Assembly: GCA_964649195.1 (NCBI GenBank)
Contig: CAZYPK010000004.1
Coordinates: 8,754-72,753, forward strand
Direction: 5' to 3'
Source of the DNA: JTS-RE9 sp964649195
GTDB lineage: Bacteria > Planctomycetota > Phycisphaerae > Phycisphaerales > Phycisphaeraceae
DNA length: 64,000 bases
The notes under the pieces are model-generated. The model saw nothing but the letters and a program-made list of their open reading frames with translations. It was not told the origin of the DNA and ran no database searches. Positions 1 through 9,419 of the stretch are shown in pieces; positions within the stretch are counted from its first letter, which is position 1; every line of letters begins with the position of its first letter. The translations under genes were made by a program, and so were the position numbers.

Positions 1-36
1 GATGGTGTCGGGCCGAATACGGCCCGGCTCGCTGCC

Positions 37-1068
37 TCACACCCGCGCCACTGCCGCGACCTGTTCGGCGGCGCGTTGGCGCAGCACATCGAGCATGCCC
101 CGCACCTCCTCGGCCATCTTCGAGTTGGGGAACTCGCGGATGATCTGTTCGCCGACGCGGGCCGCGGCGGTCCATTCCTTGTCGTGTACGGCCAGCTTGA
201 ACTGCACGCCCAGGTTCTGCCGCTTCTTGCCGATGACGCCTCGCGCCGTTTCCAGGAACGGCGCCGCATCGCCTTCGGTGAGGTACTTGTCCAGTTCCTT
301 CATCATTTCCATGGCGACCTCGATGTCATCGCGCCCTGCCGCATCGAGGAACTTGCGTTCGAGCTCATGCTTGTAGCGGTCCCTTGCATCGCGGACGCGC
401 TTGCGCAGGTTCTGCACACGATCGCTCTCCGCATAGACGCGCTCGATGCGGCCCGCTTCGAGGATCGCCTTCTCGAACTCGTGACGGGCCACCATCTGGT
501 CGATGGCGCGGATGGCGTCATCGATCTTCTTCTCCTGCTCGGCGGCGCGGGCCGCCTCGATCTCGCTGCGGAACTGCTCCGCTTCCAGGCGATAGCCATA
601 CACCTGGCTCATCTGGCTGACGAGGGTGAGGGCCGCTTCGTAATCGCGCTTGTCGATGTCCTCGCGAATGGCCTTTCGCAGGGCCTGCCGATCGCGTTCG
701 CGGTAGAGGATGCGCTTGGCGGTGTCGGAGAGCATCAGCGCATCGCGCAGCGAGCCGAGGGAATCGCCGCCGCCCCCGCCGGAGGAGGGGCGATTGGCGA
801 GTTTGTTCAATGCGGAGACAAGCAGGTGAAGCCCTGCGGTGAGGATGAGGGCGAGCACCCCCAGTCCCAGCAGGGTGCCGTCGTTGAATCTGGTGTGATT
901 GAAGATGAGCGCGCCTTGCACGATCATCCAGACGCTGCCGCCGAACATGATGAGGAACACCAGCGCGGTGGCGCCATCGGTGGAGCCGCCGTTTGATGAA
1001 GTGTTTGAAGGGTGGCTTTCATTGTTTCCGGGGGTTCCGGGGGTTCCGGGGTTGTTGTTCTGGGCCAT
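37..1068 (-). CDS. Membrane-anchored coiled-coil/helical-repeat protein
   Basis: Unrecognised 343-residue protein. Residues 1-33 are Gly/Asn/Pro/Ser-rich and probably disordered. Two hydrophobic segments follow (about 34-55 and 68-90), then a Gly-rich linker and a long charged helical region resembling tandem TPR-like or coiled-coil helices to the end. It is likely an inner-membrane protein with a cytoplasmic helical domain. The ATG at 1068 is chosen because GAGGGA lies just upstream; an in-frame TTG at 1086 would add six residues. A TAGAAT box on the minus strand (1121-1126) could be its -10. It is divergent from nth. Function unknown. Confidence 0.75.
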   Translation of the reverse strand: MAQNNNPGTPGTPGNNESHPSNTSSNGGSTDGATALVFLIMFGGSVWMIVQGALIFNHTRFNDGTLLGLGVLALILTAGLHLLVSALNKLANRPSSGGGGGDSLGSLRDALMLSDTAKRILYRERDRQALRKAIREDIDKRDYEAALTLVSQMSQVYGYRLEAEQFRSEIEAARAAEQEKKIDDAIRAIDQMVARHEFEKAILEAGRIERVYAESDRVQNLRKRVRDARDRYKHELERKFLDAAGRDDIEVAMEMMKELDKYLTEGDAAPFLETARGVIGKKRQNLGVQFKLAVHDKEWTAAARVGEQIIREFPNSKMAEEVRGMLDVLRQRAAEQVAAVARV

Positions 1069-1162
1069 GATGTCCCTCGCTTTCAAGTGAAATGACTGAC
1101 TGACGATTCATGACACGTTTATTCTAGCATCGGAACGGTGACTTGGAAGCGAAGCGGGCAGA

Positions 1163-1184
1163 CCCACCCACAGGAGTGGGTGGG
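1163..1184. other. Family G hairpin upstream of nth
   Basis: Perfect 9-bp stem CCCACCCAC / GTGGGTGGG with a four-base loop. It lies in the divergent intergenic region before nth. It shares the ACTCCY-GT loop style (read on the minus strand) with hairpins at 18629, 20112 and 54675. Confidence 0.6.
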
Positions 1185-1222
1185 CGTTGTCTGTTCCTTG
1201 TTTCCCGTTCCCCGGCCCTCGA

Positions 1223-1228
1223 TACAAT
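1223..1228 (+). promoter_or_regulatory. -10-like TACAAT immediately before nth
   Basis: TACAAT, preceded by GA, ends eight bases before the nth ATG. Initiation 6-8 bases downstream would place the transcript start at or next to the start codon, so the mRNA is probably leaderless. No Shine-Dalgarno sequence is present. Confidence 0.45.
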
Positions 1229-1236
1229 CTCACGGC

Positions 1237-1926
1237 ATGGCAGCGACAAAAACGCGACAACCCAAACCGCAGACCCGACTGCTGGCCGAGGAACTTTATC
1301 GCAGGCTCCTCGCGCTGTATCCCGATGCGAAGTGCGCATTGAACCATCGCAACGCCTTCGAACTGCTCATCGCCACGATTCTCTCGGCCCAGTGTACCGA
1401 TGCCCGCGTCAACATGGTCACCCCCGCCCTCTTCAAACGGTTTCCCAAGCCCGCCGACTTTGCCAAGGCTTCGCTCGGCGAGATCGAAACGCTCATCCGT
1501 TCCACCGGCTTCTACCGCAACAAGGCCAAGTCGATTCAGGGCGCCTCCAAACTGCTCGTGGAAAAGTTCGACGGCCAGGTGCCTCGCACCATGGACGAAC
1601 TGCTCGAACTGCCCGGCGTGGCGCGCAAGACCGCCAACGTCGTCCTCGGCAACGCCTTCGGCATCAACGTCGGCATGGTCGTGGACACCCACATCGGTCG
1701 CCTGTCGCGGCGGCTGGGCCTTTCAAAACACGATGACCCCGGCAAGGTCGAACGCGACCTGATGAACCTCTTCCCCAGCGAGAACTGGATGACGCTCGCC
1801 CACCTGCTCATCTATCACGGCAGGCAGGTGTGCGCAGCCCGCAAGCCGGCCTGCGAGCGCTGCACTTTATCGGATATCTGCCCCAGGAAGGGTGTCGCGC
1901 TTCGCAAAGTCACCGGATCATCCTGA
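1237..1926 (+). CDS. nth: Endonuclease III
   Basis: Bifunctional DNA glycosylase/AP lyase of base-excision repair acting on oxidised pyrimidines; 229 residues, a normal family length. The ILSAQCTD motif lies near residue 50. The helix-hairpin-helix LPGVARKTANV carries the catalytic Lys131, and VDTHIGR carries the catalytic Asp150. The C-terminal iron-sulphur loop is intact: C199-x6-C206-x2-C209-x5-C215. The ATG at 1237 fits the family N-terminus; upstream in-frame codons encode non-homologous residues. It ends two bases before the convergent membrane-protein gene. Confidence 0.96.
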   Translation: MAATKTRQPKPQTRLLAEELYRRLLALYPDAKCALNHRNAFELLIATILSAQCTDARVNMVTPALFKRFPKPADFAKASLGEIETLIRSTGFYRNKAKSIQGASKLLVEKFDGQVPRTMDELLELPGVARKTANVVLGNAFGINVGMVVDTHIGRLSRRLGLSKHDDPGKVERDLMNLFPSENWMTLAHLLIYHGRQVCAARKPACERCTLSDICPRKGVALRKVTGSS

Positions 1927-1928
1927 AC

Positions 1929-3479
1929 TCAATTGACGGGCGACTCCAAAGAAGAATGATGGGTGAATCTGTAGAGGGCGACAAAACGATCCTGCCATAT
2001 GATCGTCAATCGCCCGCGAGATGACAGGGCTTCGTTCAGTTCGGCAAGTCCCTCGATGACCGCGCCGTGATGATGGCTCACAGCCAGGAGCACATCGCGG
2101 CGGGTGGACAATCCCATGAGGGGGATCAGTTCCTTGCCGGACGTGCCGACCGTGATCCACCCCGATTCCCGGATCGATCCTGCAATCGGACGCGGAGCCA
2201 ACGCTTGGTTGATGCGTGCGGCCGGCATGAGCACAACGATGTCATCGTTGGTCGCAACCTCGGCGGTTCGGTCAAGCAGCTTATCCACCGAGGCCACCTC
2301 GTAGTCCGCACCGCCCGATTCGCGCCACACCACCGCAAGCAACAGAAGTGCGGGAATCAGGCCGGCCCAACGTGACATGAGACGGGCATTCCCCCCTTTG
2401 ATCCATGCGTTGCATCTGCACAACAACCAATCGGCAAATTGAATGGGACCGAAAGCGGCGGCCAGATGCAACAGGACGAGCATGTGAACATTAACGCGCA
2501 TATTCAACGGCCACACTTTGAACGTCGCGGCCGCCAACGTGATCATCACCACACTCAGGACACCCAATCCCGAAATCGGATCCTGGCGAATCCAAAAAAC
2601 CAGGCCGACAATCGACAGCGAAAGAACGATGCCGCCGGACAGCGCTTCGTAGCGAAACCAACAGTTTTCGATGAGTGTCGCCAGGGATCGGAAGGCATGT
2701 GAAGGCCAGTTGAAATCCAGGGGCAGGTAATACTGATGCCAGAATCCTTCAATCGTGGCGCTGCCTGCGATGAGCCGATTGAATTGAGTGTGTATCACGC
2801 CCGCAATCACCGCCAGGGCGAACGCGAACAGCAACGCCCGCCTCAGTTGCGGATACTCGCGGGCTTTGATCAGTGAAAGACCGGCCACGAGACCGGTTCC
2901 CGCAACGCCGAACCACGCCGCAAACGTGCAGGAAATCGCAAGCAATGCGAGCAGAAACCAAATCCATGCGGCCCGGCCGCGCACGGCAGGCGGACCCGCA
3001 ACCCAGGCTCGCATGGCCAGAAGCAATCCGAGCGTGATGGCGGCCTCAAAGACGTACTGTTTGATTTCCGTCGCATAGCGTTGAAACATGGGCATGAGCG
3101 CCAACACGGCCACCGCGGCAAGGGATGGAACAAGGTGGCGCGTGCCTCTGGACGCCAATCGCAACGCCATCAACACCACCACCCCGCCCGCCAGGGCCGA
3201 TGCCACGCGAAATGCCGTGACTTCCAACGGAGCCAGTGTCGAAAACCAATGCATGAACGCCACATGGCCCAAAGGCGCCGGAGCGCTGTTGTGCAACAAG
3301 ATCGCCCAGCCTTGCGATATGGCCGGCTGAATCGCGGCTTCGATCACCCACGCCTCGTCATAGAACGCGGAACGATTCAGATGCGGCCACAACGCCGCGA
3401 CAATGGTCACGAACACAATCAAACAAAATATCCTGCTCGCCAAGCCTTCGCGAGAATGAGATGCTTCCTTGAGAATCAT
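1929..3479 (-). CDS. Polytopic membrane protein, GT-C/ArnT-like glycosyltransferase family
   Basis: 516 residues with roughly ten hydrophobic segments. The first periplasmic loop contains FYDEAWVIEAA, resembling the acidic loop motif of GT-C enzymes of the PMT/ArnT class, which transfer sugars from polyprenyl carriers. A soluble C-terminal region of about 100 residues follows the last membrane segment. Family assignment is by motif and topology only; the donor and acceptor are unknown. It runs convergent to nth. Confidence 0.65.
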   Translation of the reverse strand: MILKEASHSREGLASRIFCLIVFVTIVAALWPHLNRSAFYDEAWVIEAAIQPAISQGWAILLHNSAPAPLGHVAFMHWFSTLAPLEVTAFRVASALAGGVVVLMALRLASRGTRHLVPSLAAVAVLALMPMFQRYATEIKQYVFEAAITLGLLLAMRAWVAGPPAVRGRAAWIWFLLALLAISCTFAAWFGVAGTGLVAGLSLIKAREYPQLRRALLFAFALAVIAGVIHTQFNRLIAGSATIEGFWHQYYLPLDFNWPSHAFRSLATLIENCWFRYEALSGGIVLSLSIVGLVFWIRQDPISGLGVLSVVMITLAAATFKVWPLNMRVNVHMLVLLHLAAAFGPIQFADWLLCRCNAWIKGGNARLMSRWAGLIPALLLLAVVWRESGGADYEVASVDKLLDRTAEVATNDDIVVLMPAARINQALAPRPIAGSIRESGWITVGTSGKELIPLMGLSTRRDVLLAVSHHHGAVIEGLAELNEALSSRGRLTIIWQDRFVALYRFTHHSSLESPVN

Positions 3480-3853
3480 TGTCGCTTTTTATCGGTTCAA
3501 ATGACTTTTTCCTTTATCGTCATATCAAGTTGGACGACCGCCCGTGGACCTTCCGGGCTTCTCTGGAATAGCGATGAATCCAAGTGCGGAATAACCATTT
3601 CCTGACAACCGCACTTCAAACGAACGGGAACGGCGGCGGCTTCGTAAGATCGATCGAGGCGCCGGGCCTGCCGCAGGAGCGGGCCGGGTTTTCAGCGCTG
3701 GAAGCGGACGCCAACACAAAACTCCCATCGTCACCACCGGCCGGATCGTCATGACCGGCACCCAACATGACGATAGTTAGCTTGACGGTCTGCGCGGCGA
3801 AGTTGTTCCCGCTGGAGGATCGCAGGCAAGGTACGGGTTATCGGTACAGACTC
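3480..3853. other. Gene-free spacer
   Basis: 374 bases between divergently transcribed membrane-protein genes. I see no convincing gene, repeat or terminator in it. An ATG at 3767 is in frame with the downstream gene but lacks a ribosome binding site. The promoters of both neighbours should lie here. Confidence 0.5.
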
Positions 3854-6208
3854 ATGATGATTGCGGCCGTCAATCCGATCTCGTTCGAACTGCCTCATGC
3901 CCTGATGTTGATCTGGCTTTTGATTGGGGCCTTGGCCATATGGCTGGCCAAGCGGTTTCATCTGCCGCGCTATCAGTCCGTCTCCATTTTTCTGCCGATG
4001 GCGCTGGGGCTGGTCATCTTCGCTACCTACGTCACCACACGATTCAACTATGACTTTCTGATCGATGACATCGACATCGTGCGGAACAATCCCAACGTCG
4101 TCGAAGCCGATGGCTGGCGCACGCTCTGGGGCAGCGACTACTGGTACGGCCAATCGACGGATGACAATCTCTACCGCCCCGTCACCACGCTCAGTTACTG
4201 GATCAACGCCCGCCTGCCGCGGTGCGGCACCATCGTCGATGGCCGCGCGACGGAGATGTTTCCCCGGTACTTCCGCGGCGCGAACATCGTGCTGCTGACG
4301 GCGCTGGCCTGGCTGATCGCCGTGTGGCTGTCGCATTACGTGCAACTGACCGCGGCCTGGATCGTGGCGTTTCTCTTCGCGCTTCATGCGGCGCACGGCG
4401 AGATGGTCAACTACATCGTCTGCCGCGCCGACCTGCTGACGATGCTGGGCATCGTGGGGTTTCTTTACATGCAACGGCTGGCGATCGAGCAGGGCCGCTG
4501 GCGCTGGTGGCACGGGGCGCTGGCGATGCTCAGCGCGATCGTCGCCTTCGGCTCGAAGGAAACGGGGCTTATTCTGATTCCCGCGGCAGCGACGCAGGCG
4601 TGGATCGGGCCGCGCCATGCCAACACCGAAGTCACCGATGATCTGCCGGTCATCCCGCGTTCCGTTCATGCCGGCTGGCTGCTGCTGCTGCTGTTGCCGC
4701 TGGGCTTGTGGCTGGCGGCGCGGTTTGCGGTCGTCGGCACGGGCCTGGATTACACCGCTCAGTTCATGGATGACCTGCGCGACAATCCGCTGCGCCGCGT
4801 CACGCTGCTCGAACGCCTTCCCGCCGCCTTCGCCATCGCATGGTTTTACTTCAGCCAGATTTTTTCGCCCGACACGGCCTACTACCACCTGCCGACGGAA
4901 CTGCCCACGTTTGCATCGCGCGAAGCGATACTGGGCGTCACGCTCGTCACCGTGCTCACCCTGACACTGATCCACACGATCCGGCGTCATCGCTGGGTGG
5001 CGATCGGCATTGTGATCGCCATGGGGCAGTACCTGATCGTGGGTAATCTGCTGATGCCCGTGGGGGTTTATGCAGCCAACCGGCTGATGCCGCCCTTCTC
5101 GCTGGGGGCGGCGATCATCGTTGCGGGCGGGCTGCATCGGTTCTGCCGCCATTCCACCCGTCGAAGAGCGGTGGCCATTCTGCCCAGCCTGGCCGCGCTG
5201 ATCCTGATGGCGGTTCAGATTCAGAACGTGAACCACGTCTGGCGCACGGAGGCGCGATTGATGGGGCACGACCTGATGCTCAAGCCGGGCCATCCGGTCG
5301 CCCTCTACAACTTCGGCACGGTGCGGGCCCGCGAAGCGACATTGGCCGACCGCCACATTCGAGCCTTGACCCATGCCCTGGACATGGTCAGCCTCGCCAA
5401 CCGAACCGTGCATTCCTCGGAGCCGCTGTCCAAAAGCGACCGCGCCAAAATCACCGACACCCTCGAACGCCTCCGGGCCGAAATGACCATCCTGCACGAA
5501 GGCATCATGAACCTCGAACAGACCCAGGCGCTGCGCGATGTCGTGGCCCTTGTGGACCGCACGCTCCTGAAAGACGGCCCGGCTCTGACCGCGCAGGACC
5601 TGACCGATGCGGAAAAGAAGCTCAACCTCGCGCTCGAGGAGAACCTTCGACTCTCGGCTCAATACTGGAGCGAATCGATGGCCATGCTCGGACAGGTCGT
5701 CACGCTTCGGCCTCAATCCCTCAGCGGATCGCTGGAGTTCGGACGGGCGATGGAGCTGCGAGGCATGAAGGCCCAGGCGCGCGACCAGTACCGCGACCTG
5801 GTCAACAAGGCCGCCGACGACACCGACCTGCGCGTCATCGAAGCCCGCGTGCGGTACGCCAAGCTGAGCATCGACCTGAGCCTGGACCCTGCCGGAGCCG
5901 AGCGAAGCGTGCTCATCGTCGCAAAGCTGCTCGATGTCATCCTGCACGAGAACGCCACGCTTGCGCCCGGCCTGCGAAATGATCTGGTCGCGCTGCATCG
6001 CAACGCGCTGCGATACCACGGCATCATCGCCTGGAAGGTCGGCGACATCCCCCTGGCCCTGCGACGTCACGGCGAACTGCTGCTGAAATATCCCGACTTC
6101 GACGAAGCCAGGACCGACCAGGCGCAGTGGATCGATCAGCTCACCCCGCACGACGCCCGGCGCGATGATCCCAGGCAACCCGCGGTGCATGGCGCACCGC
6201 AGCGATGA
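3854..6208 (+). CDS. TMTC-like membrane protein with C-terminal helical repeats
   Basis: 784 residues. The N-terminal half is polytopic. It has a DDIDIVRNNP loop, a W-LWGSDYW segment and YRPVTTLSYWIN, the set typical of the TMTC/DUF1736-type O-mannosyltransferase-like family common in planctomycetes. The last 300 or so residues are soluble and helical (TPR-like), probably periplasmic. The start is uncertain: ATG 3854 (a double ATG) begins near the first membrane helix, while ATG 3767 would add 29 residues. Function is inferred as protein or envelope glycosylation. Confidence 0.7.
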   Translation: MMIAAVNPISFELPHALMLIWLLIGALAIWLAKRFHLPRYQSVSIFLPMALGLVIFATYVTTRFNYDFLIDDIDIVRNNPNVVEADGWRTLWGSDYWYGQSTDDNLYRPVTTLSYWINARLPRCGTIVDGRATEMFPRYFRGANIVLLTALAWLIAVWLSHYVQLTAAWIVAFLFALHAAHGEMVNYIVCRADLLTMLGIVGFLYMQRLAIEQGRWRWWHGALAMLSAIVAFGSKETGLILIPAAATQAWIGPRHANTEVTDDLPVIPRSVHAGWLLLLLLPLGLWLAARFAVVGTGLDYTAQFMDDLRDNPLRRVTLLERLPAAFAIAWFYFSQIFSPDTAYYHLPTELPTFASREAILGVTLVTVLTLTLIHTIRRHRWVAIGIVIAMGQYLIVGNLLMPVGVYAANRLMPPFSLGAAIIVAGGLHRFCRHSTRRRAVAILPSLAALILMAVQIQNVNHVWRTEARLMGHDLMLKPGHPVALYNFGTVRAREATLADRHIRALTHALDMVSLANRTVHSSEPLSKSDRAKITDTLERLRAEMTILHEGIMNLEQTQALRDVVALVDRTLLKDGPALTAQDLTDAEKKLNLALEENLRLSAQYWSESMAMLGQVVTLRPQSLSGSLEFGRAMELRGMKAQARDQYRDLVNKAADDTDLRVIEARVRYAKLSIDLSLDPAGAERSVLIVAKLLDVILHENATLAPGLRNDLVALHRNALRYHGIIAWKVGDIPLALRRHGELLLKYPDFDEARTDQAQWIDQLTPHDARRDDPRQPAVHGAPQR

Positions 6209-6242
6209 GGTTTGAACCGGAGCCGGGGGTGGGGGCGCCAAA

Positions 6243-6269
6243 GGCACGGCCCCTTCAAGGGGCCGTGCC
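6243..6269. terminator. Hairpin after TMTC-like gene
   Basis: Perfect 11-bp stem GGCACGGCCCC / GGGGCCGTGCC with loop TTCAA, 35 bases after the stop codon. No T-run follows, so it is a terminator-like hairpin rather than a canonical intrinsic terminator. Confidence 0.5.
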
Positions 6270-6355
6270 CTTGGTCCCCGACTCTCCCTGACTCTCGCTT
6301 GTGCCTGCTCCGCTTCATCCCTATCCTCTGCTCCCCGCATTCAAGGAGCACTCCG

Positions 6356-6706
6356 ATGTCCGACAAGCCCACCATCACCTACGACGATTTCGCCAAGATC
6401 GATCTCCGCGTGGCCACCATCACCCAGGCGGAGTTTCACCCCAATGCCGACCGGCTGTTCAAACTTCAGATCGACCTGGGCGACAGCCAACGGCAGATTT
6501 GCGCCGGCATCAAGGGCTACTACCAGCCGGAGGAACTCGTGGGCAAACAGATCATCGTGGTGACGAACCTGGAGCCGCGCAAAATCCGCGGCGAGGAAAG
6601 CAACGGCATGCTGCTGGCCGCCAGCGCGATGGAAGGCCAAGAGCTTCGGGATGTCGTTCTGCTCGCGCCCGGCAAGCCGGTGCCCAATGGTTCGGGCGTG
6701 AAGTGA
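6356..6706 (+). CDS. tRNA-binding domain protein (CsaA/MetG C-terminal type)
   Basis: 116 residues forming a single OB-fold tRNA-binding domain, as in CsaA or the detached C-terminal domain of methionyl-tRNA synthetase. Visible motifs: DFAKIDLRVATI, HPNADRLFKL, an ICAGIKGYY segment, NLEPRKIRGEESNGMLLAA. It may bind tRNA or act as a chaperone-like dimer. An AAGGAG box at 6343-6348, seven bases from the ATG, fixes the start. It is convergent with the acyltransferase gene 32 bases away. Confidence 0.9.
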   Translation: MSDKPTITYDDFAKIDLRVATITQAEFHPNADRLFKLQIDLGDSQRQICAGIKGYYQPEELVGKQIIVVTNLEPRKIRGEESNGMLLAASAMEGQELRDVVLLAPGKPVPNGSGVK

Positions 6707-6738
6707 GAAGCGAAGGGCCGCGCCTTGGCGGCCGCGCC

Positions 6739-7311
6739 TTAACCGATCGGTTTCGCGGGTACGCCGCCGACCTTCGCGCCGGGAGGCACGGGTTTCACCA
6801 CGACCGCGCCGGCGCCGACGATGGCCCCTTCGCCCACATCGGCCATGATGATCGCCCCGGCGCCGAGCCAGGCCCCTTTGCCGATGGTGACCTGGCTGAA
6901 GGTCTGCTCGTTGTCGCGCAGGGTGGCGCTTTCGCTTGATTCGCTGCCGTGCTGATGCCGGCCCGAGAGAATCTGCACGCCGTCGGCGAGCATGGCATCA
7001 TCACCGATCCGCGCCCAGCCGATGGTGCAGAAGCGACCGATATAGACGCGATCGCCCAGCGCGGCCTGCCGCTTGCTGAAGAGCGACATGAAGCCGAAGT
7101 GAACATCTTCGCCGACGTGGGCGAGCGTCCTTTTGTAGAACGATTGCCGCACGAAATTCCCCAGCGGCCCGGTCCAACCGGCGATGGATTCGCTGATGCA
7201 GATGAAGGCGCGTTCCGGTCCGAGCACGGCCTTCCACAAACCATGCCGGATGCGATAAGGCGCTGCGAAGAGCGACCCCAGAACACGCGCGATGGATTTG
7301 GCTTTGCTCAC
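6739..7311 (-). CDS. Hexapeptide-repeat (left-handed beta-helix) acyltransferase
   Basis: About 190 residues, with imperfect hexapeptide repeats (IGDDAMLADGVQI, IGKGAWLGAGAIIMADVGEGAIVGAGAVVV) and the closing VPPGAKVGGVPAKPIG typical of WbbJ/CysE-like O-acetyltransferases. It probably O-acetylates a surface sugar. The start is uncertain: GTG 7311 is chosen. The frame stays open to a TTG at 7386 that overlaps the stop of the upstream GT4 gene, but those first 25 codons fall in a repeated AGGAAAACAGG-type tract. It probably forms an operon with the GT4 gene. Confidence 0.82.
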   Translation of the reverse strand: MSKAKSIARVLGSLFAAPYRIRHGLWKAVLGPERAFICISESIAGWTGPLGNFVRQSFYKRTLAHVGEDVHFGFMSLFSKRQAALGDRVYIGRFCTIGWARIGDDAMLADGVQILSGRHQHGSESSESATLRDNEQTFSQVTIGKGAWLGAGAIIMADVGEGAIVGAGAVVVKPVPPGAKVGGVPAKPIG

Positions 7312-7339
7312 GGAAAATGTATCGGCTGGAGGAGGGAGA

Positions 7340-7388
7340 AAGGCGGAAAACAGGGAAGCAGAAAAACAGGAAAGCAGGAAATTCAAAC
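7340..7388. repeat. AGGAAA-type low-complexity tract
   Basis: A purine-rich run built of variants of AGGAAAACAGGAAAGC, ending AAATTCAAACC. Closely similar tracts occur at 17521-17545 and 61886-61940, so it is a dispersed repeat rather than gene sequence. Confidence 0.6.
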
Positions 7389-8696
7389 CGGTTCACTGCG
7401 GCCGGGCGATGCCAATGCGTACTCCGTATTTTTCGCGTTCTCCTTGCCCAGCACCTTGTCGTAGATCGCCTCGATCTTCTCCATGCGGCGGGTGAAGCTG
7501 TATTGCCTTTCGATCAGCGTTCGGCCTTCTTCCGTCATGCGTTGCCGCAGCGGTTCATCGGTCACCGCCCGGCGCATCGCATCGGTCAGCGCATCCACAT
7601 CGCCGATGTCCACCAGCAACCCGTTGACCCCGTCGGTGATCATCCCGGGCACGCCCGCCACCTTCGTCGAAACCACCGGCACGCGCATCGCCATCGACTC
7701 GAGCACCACGTTGGGCAACCCTTCGCGCAGGCTCGAAAGCACGAACAAATCCATCGCGTGATACAGGGCAAGCGTGTCGCTGACGAACCCGAGCAGCTTC
7801 ACGCGGTCGGCCACCTTCAGGTGATCGATCAGTTTTTGAAGCTCAGGTTTCGCATCGCCATCACCTGCGATCCACAGTTCGATGTCATGCCCTTCACGGA
7901 TGAGTTTGGCGGCGGCCTGGATGAGCAGATTGAAACCCTTTTCCGCACTGAGCCGCCCCACCGCACCAATCACCAGACGACTGCCGGGCGTGCCTTTGTC
8001 CAATCGCATCGGAGATTCGCCGGCGACGTGCCTGCGGCTGAAGGTTTTCTCATCGATCGCGTTATGCACCAGCGTGTGGCGATCTTCGGGAATCTTCAGT
8101 TCCTTCACCACCTCGAGCAGGTCTTCGGAGACGCAGATCACATGGTGATACCACTTGAGGCTCCAGCGATCGACGGCGTAATAGAGCGGCGTCCTGCTCG
8201 TGTGCTTCACCCAGCCATGCACGGTGGTCACCAGTTTCATCCTGTGAAACGGACGCAGCATCAGGCCGATGAGGTTCGATTTGTAATCGTGGCCATGCCA
8301 TATCTTGACGTTGTACCGCTTGCAAAGACCGAGCATCCTGGCAAGCACCTTGCGATCCAGCGGCCCGCGATCAGGCACGCTGATGAGCGGGCTGCTCCAG
8401 TTTTTGGCGCGATCCTGAACCGTGGCGAAGCCCTTGTCCTCGGGCGGATGCATATACGCGGCCGCCAGCCAATAGTTGGAATGAGAAAGGAAAGGCGAAG
8501 AGAGCAGAATTGTTTTGTCAGGACCGCCGCCTGTTTCAGTGACCACACGGGTATGAAGCACGACATCGCGCCCAGGCGGCGCGATGGGCAGGCCTTGGTC
8601 GTCAAGTTTCAGGTGGTCGGCAGGTGTGTCCACGGATGGCCTCGGGAACAAGCGGACGAACAGGAAGAAGCGGCGGATGGCGATCTCATGAAACAA
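7383..8696 (-). CDS. GT4 family glycosyltransferase
   Basis: 437-residue GT-B glycosyltransferase. A Rossmann-like N-terminal domain contains HGHDYKSNLIG and a TTVHGW segment. The C-terminal domain carries GAVGRLSAEKGF, LWIAGDGD and the donor-binding SSLREGLPNVVLESMA, where the conserved E-x7-E spans the nucleotide-sugar site. It probably adds a sugar to a surface polysaccharide or glycolipid. The start is uncertain: TTG 8696 is the longest frame and no in-frame ATG lies nearby. It is followed directly by the acyltransferase gene. Confidence 0.88.
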   Translation of the reverse strand: MFHEIAIRRFFLFVRLFPRPSVDTPADHLKLDDQGLPIAPPGRDVVLHTRVVTETGGGPDKTILLSSPFLSHSNYWLAAAYMHPPEDKGFATVQDRAKNWSSPLISVPDRGPLDRKVLARMLGLCKRYNVKIWHGHDYKSNLIGLMLRPFHRMKLVTTVHGWVKHTSRTPLYYAVDRWSLKWYHHVICVSEDLLEVVKELKIPEDRHTLVHNAIDEKTFSRRHVAGESPMRLDKGTPGSRLVIGAVGRLSAEKGFNLLIQAAAKLIREGHDIELWIAGDGDAKPELQKLIDHLKVADRVKLLGFVSDTLALYHAMDLFVLSSLREGLPNVVLESMAMRVPVVSTKVAGVPGMITDGVNGLLVDIGDVDALTDAMRRAVTDEPLRQRMTEEGRTLIERQYSFTRRMEKIEAIYDKVLGKENAKNTEYALASPGRSEPV

Positions 8697-8875
8697 TCGC
8701 CCGCATTGGCATCGTCGTCTGTTTACATGAGCGATAGCGATGGCGCCGGAGAATCAGGGATTATTTTCGATTAGTGGCCACGTATGACAACCATGCAGAC
8801 TGTACGCAGGACATGATTGGAAAGGTCGAAAAAAACGGCCGTTCGATTTGGAGCCAGGGCGTGATAAGCAGAAAG

Positions 8876-8960
8876 GACTCCTAAATAACCTCGCGCCCAA
8901 GCCGCTTGCGGCGTAGCAATCCCCTGGTTCACGGTACATCGGGCGGTTATTCAGAAGTCC
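8876..8960 (+). repeat. Family B terminal-inverted-repeat unit, copy 1
   Basis: About 85 bp, bounded by GGACTCCTAAATAACC-like and GGTTATTCAGAAGTCC ends in inverted orientation. Inside are the palindrome GCCGCTTGCGGC and CCCCTGGTTCACGG. Other copies lie at 15317, 24012 (inverted) and 61978. Confidence 0.75.
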
Positions 8961-9010
8961 CGGAACTTTCTTCAAGCAAGTGGCCGGCGGGGTGGGCGGA
9001 GGTCTTCCGA

Positions 9011-9247
9011 ACCTGAGTTCGATAAGAGCGAGCCACGACGTAACACGTCGCGGACATGAGCAGCCTCAAGGGTGGTCATGCACGCCTTGGACGGTGGAAC
9101 TCGAAAACGCCAGGCATCGCATTCGCAGCCACGCGACAAACGGGCGCGTGCCGCTCATCCGCCGCGCGACGGATACCGCTCAGCCATCGCGCGATCGACA
9201 CGCCTTCAGGTCGCACACGTCCGCGACTCGTTGAGTCGCGGCTCACT
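9011..9247. repeat. Family A paired-hairpin element, copy 1
   Basis: Two inverted hairpins bracket about 170 bp of conserved interior. Left hairpin 9033-9053: CGACGT-AAC-ACGTCG core, with one stem mismatch. Right hairpin 9221-9241: stem CCGCGACTC / GAGTCGCGG. The left flank GAACCTGAGTTCG also precedes the copy at 22974. The interior resembles the copy at 35889-36096. Confidence 0.75.
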
Positions 9248-9419
9248 CTTACCTCCACGAATAGGGTTTTGCTCGCACCCGGTCATTGTCCTAACAAGAG
9301 AAACTCTTGTGTCAATAGCGACTTGCAGATAAAATGCGCGGAAGTGGTTGGATGCGTTATCCAATCTGTGGATAGACTAAACAATGGTTCGGCGTTGAAG
9401 CCCCGAGCTGCCGGAGGGC

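Larger units (their letters stand above)
8697..9419. other. Gene-free region with B and A repeat elements
   Basis: 723 bases without a credible gene. It holds a family B unit (8876-8960) and a complete family A unit (about 9011-9247). The last 170 bases before the next small gene show no recognisable feature. Confidence 0.6.

Noticed and set aside
3525..3761. Minus-strand open frame of 78 codons in the spacer at 3480-3853
   Set aside because: Arg/Pro-rich composition as expected by chance; no start signal or family.
3749..6340. 863-codon open frame antisense to the TMTC-like gene
   Set aside because: It mirrors the real gene through GC-rich codon bias, is Gln/Arg/His-rich with no family resemblance, and has no start signal.
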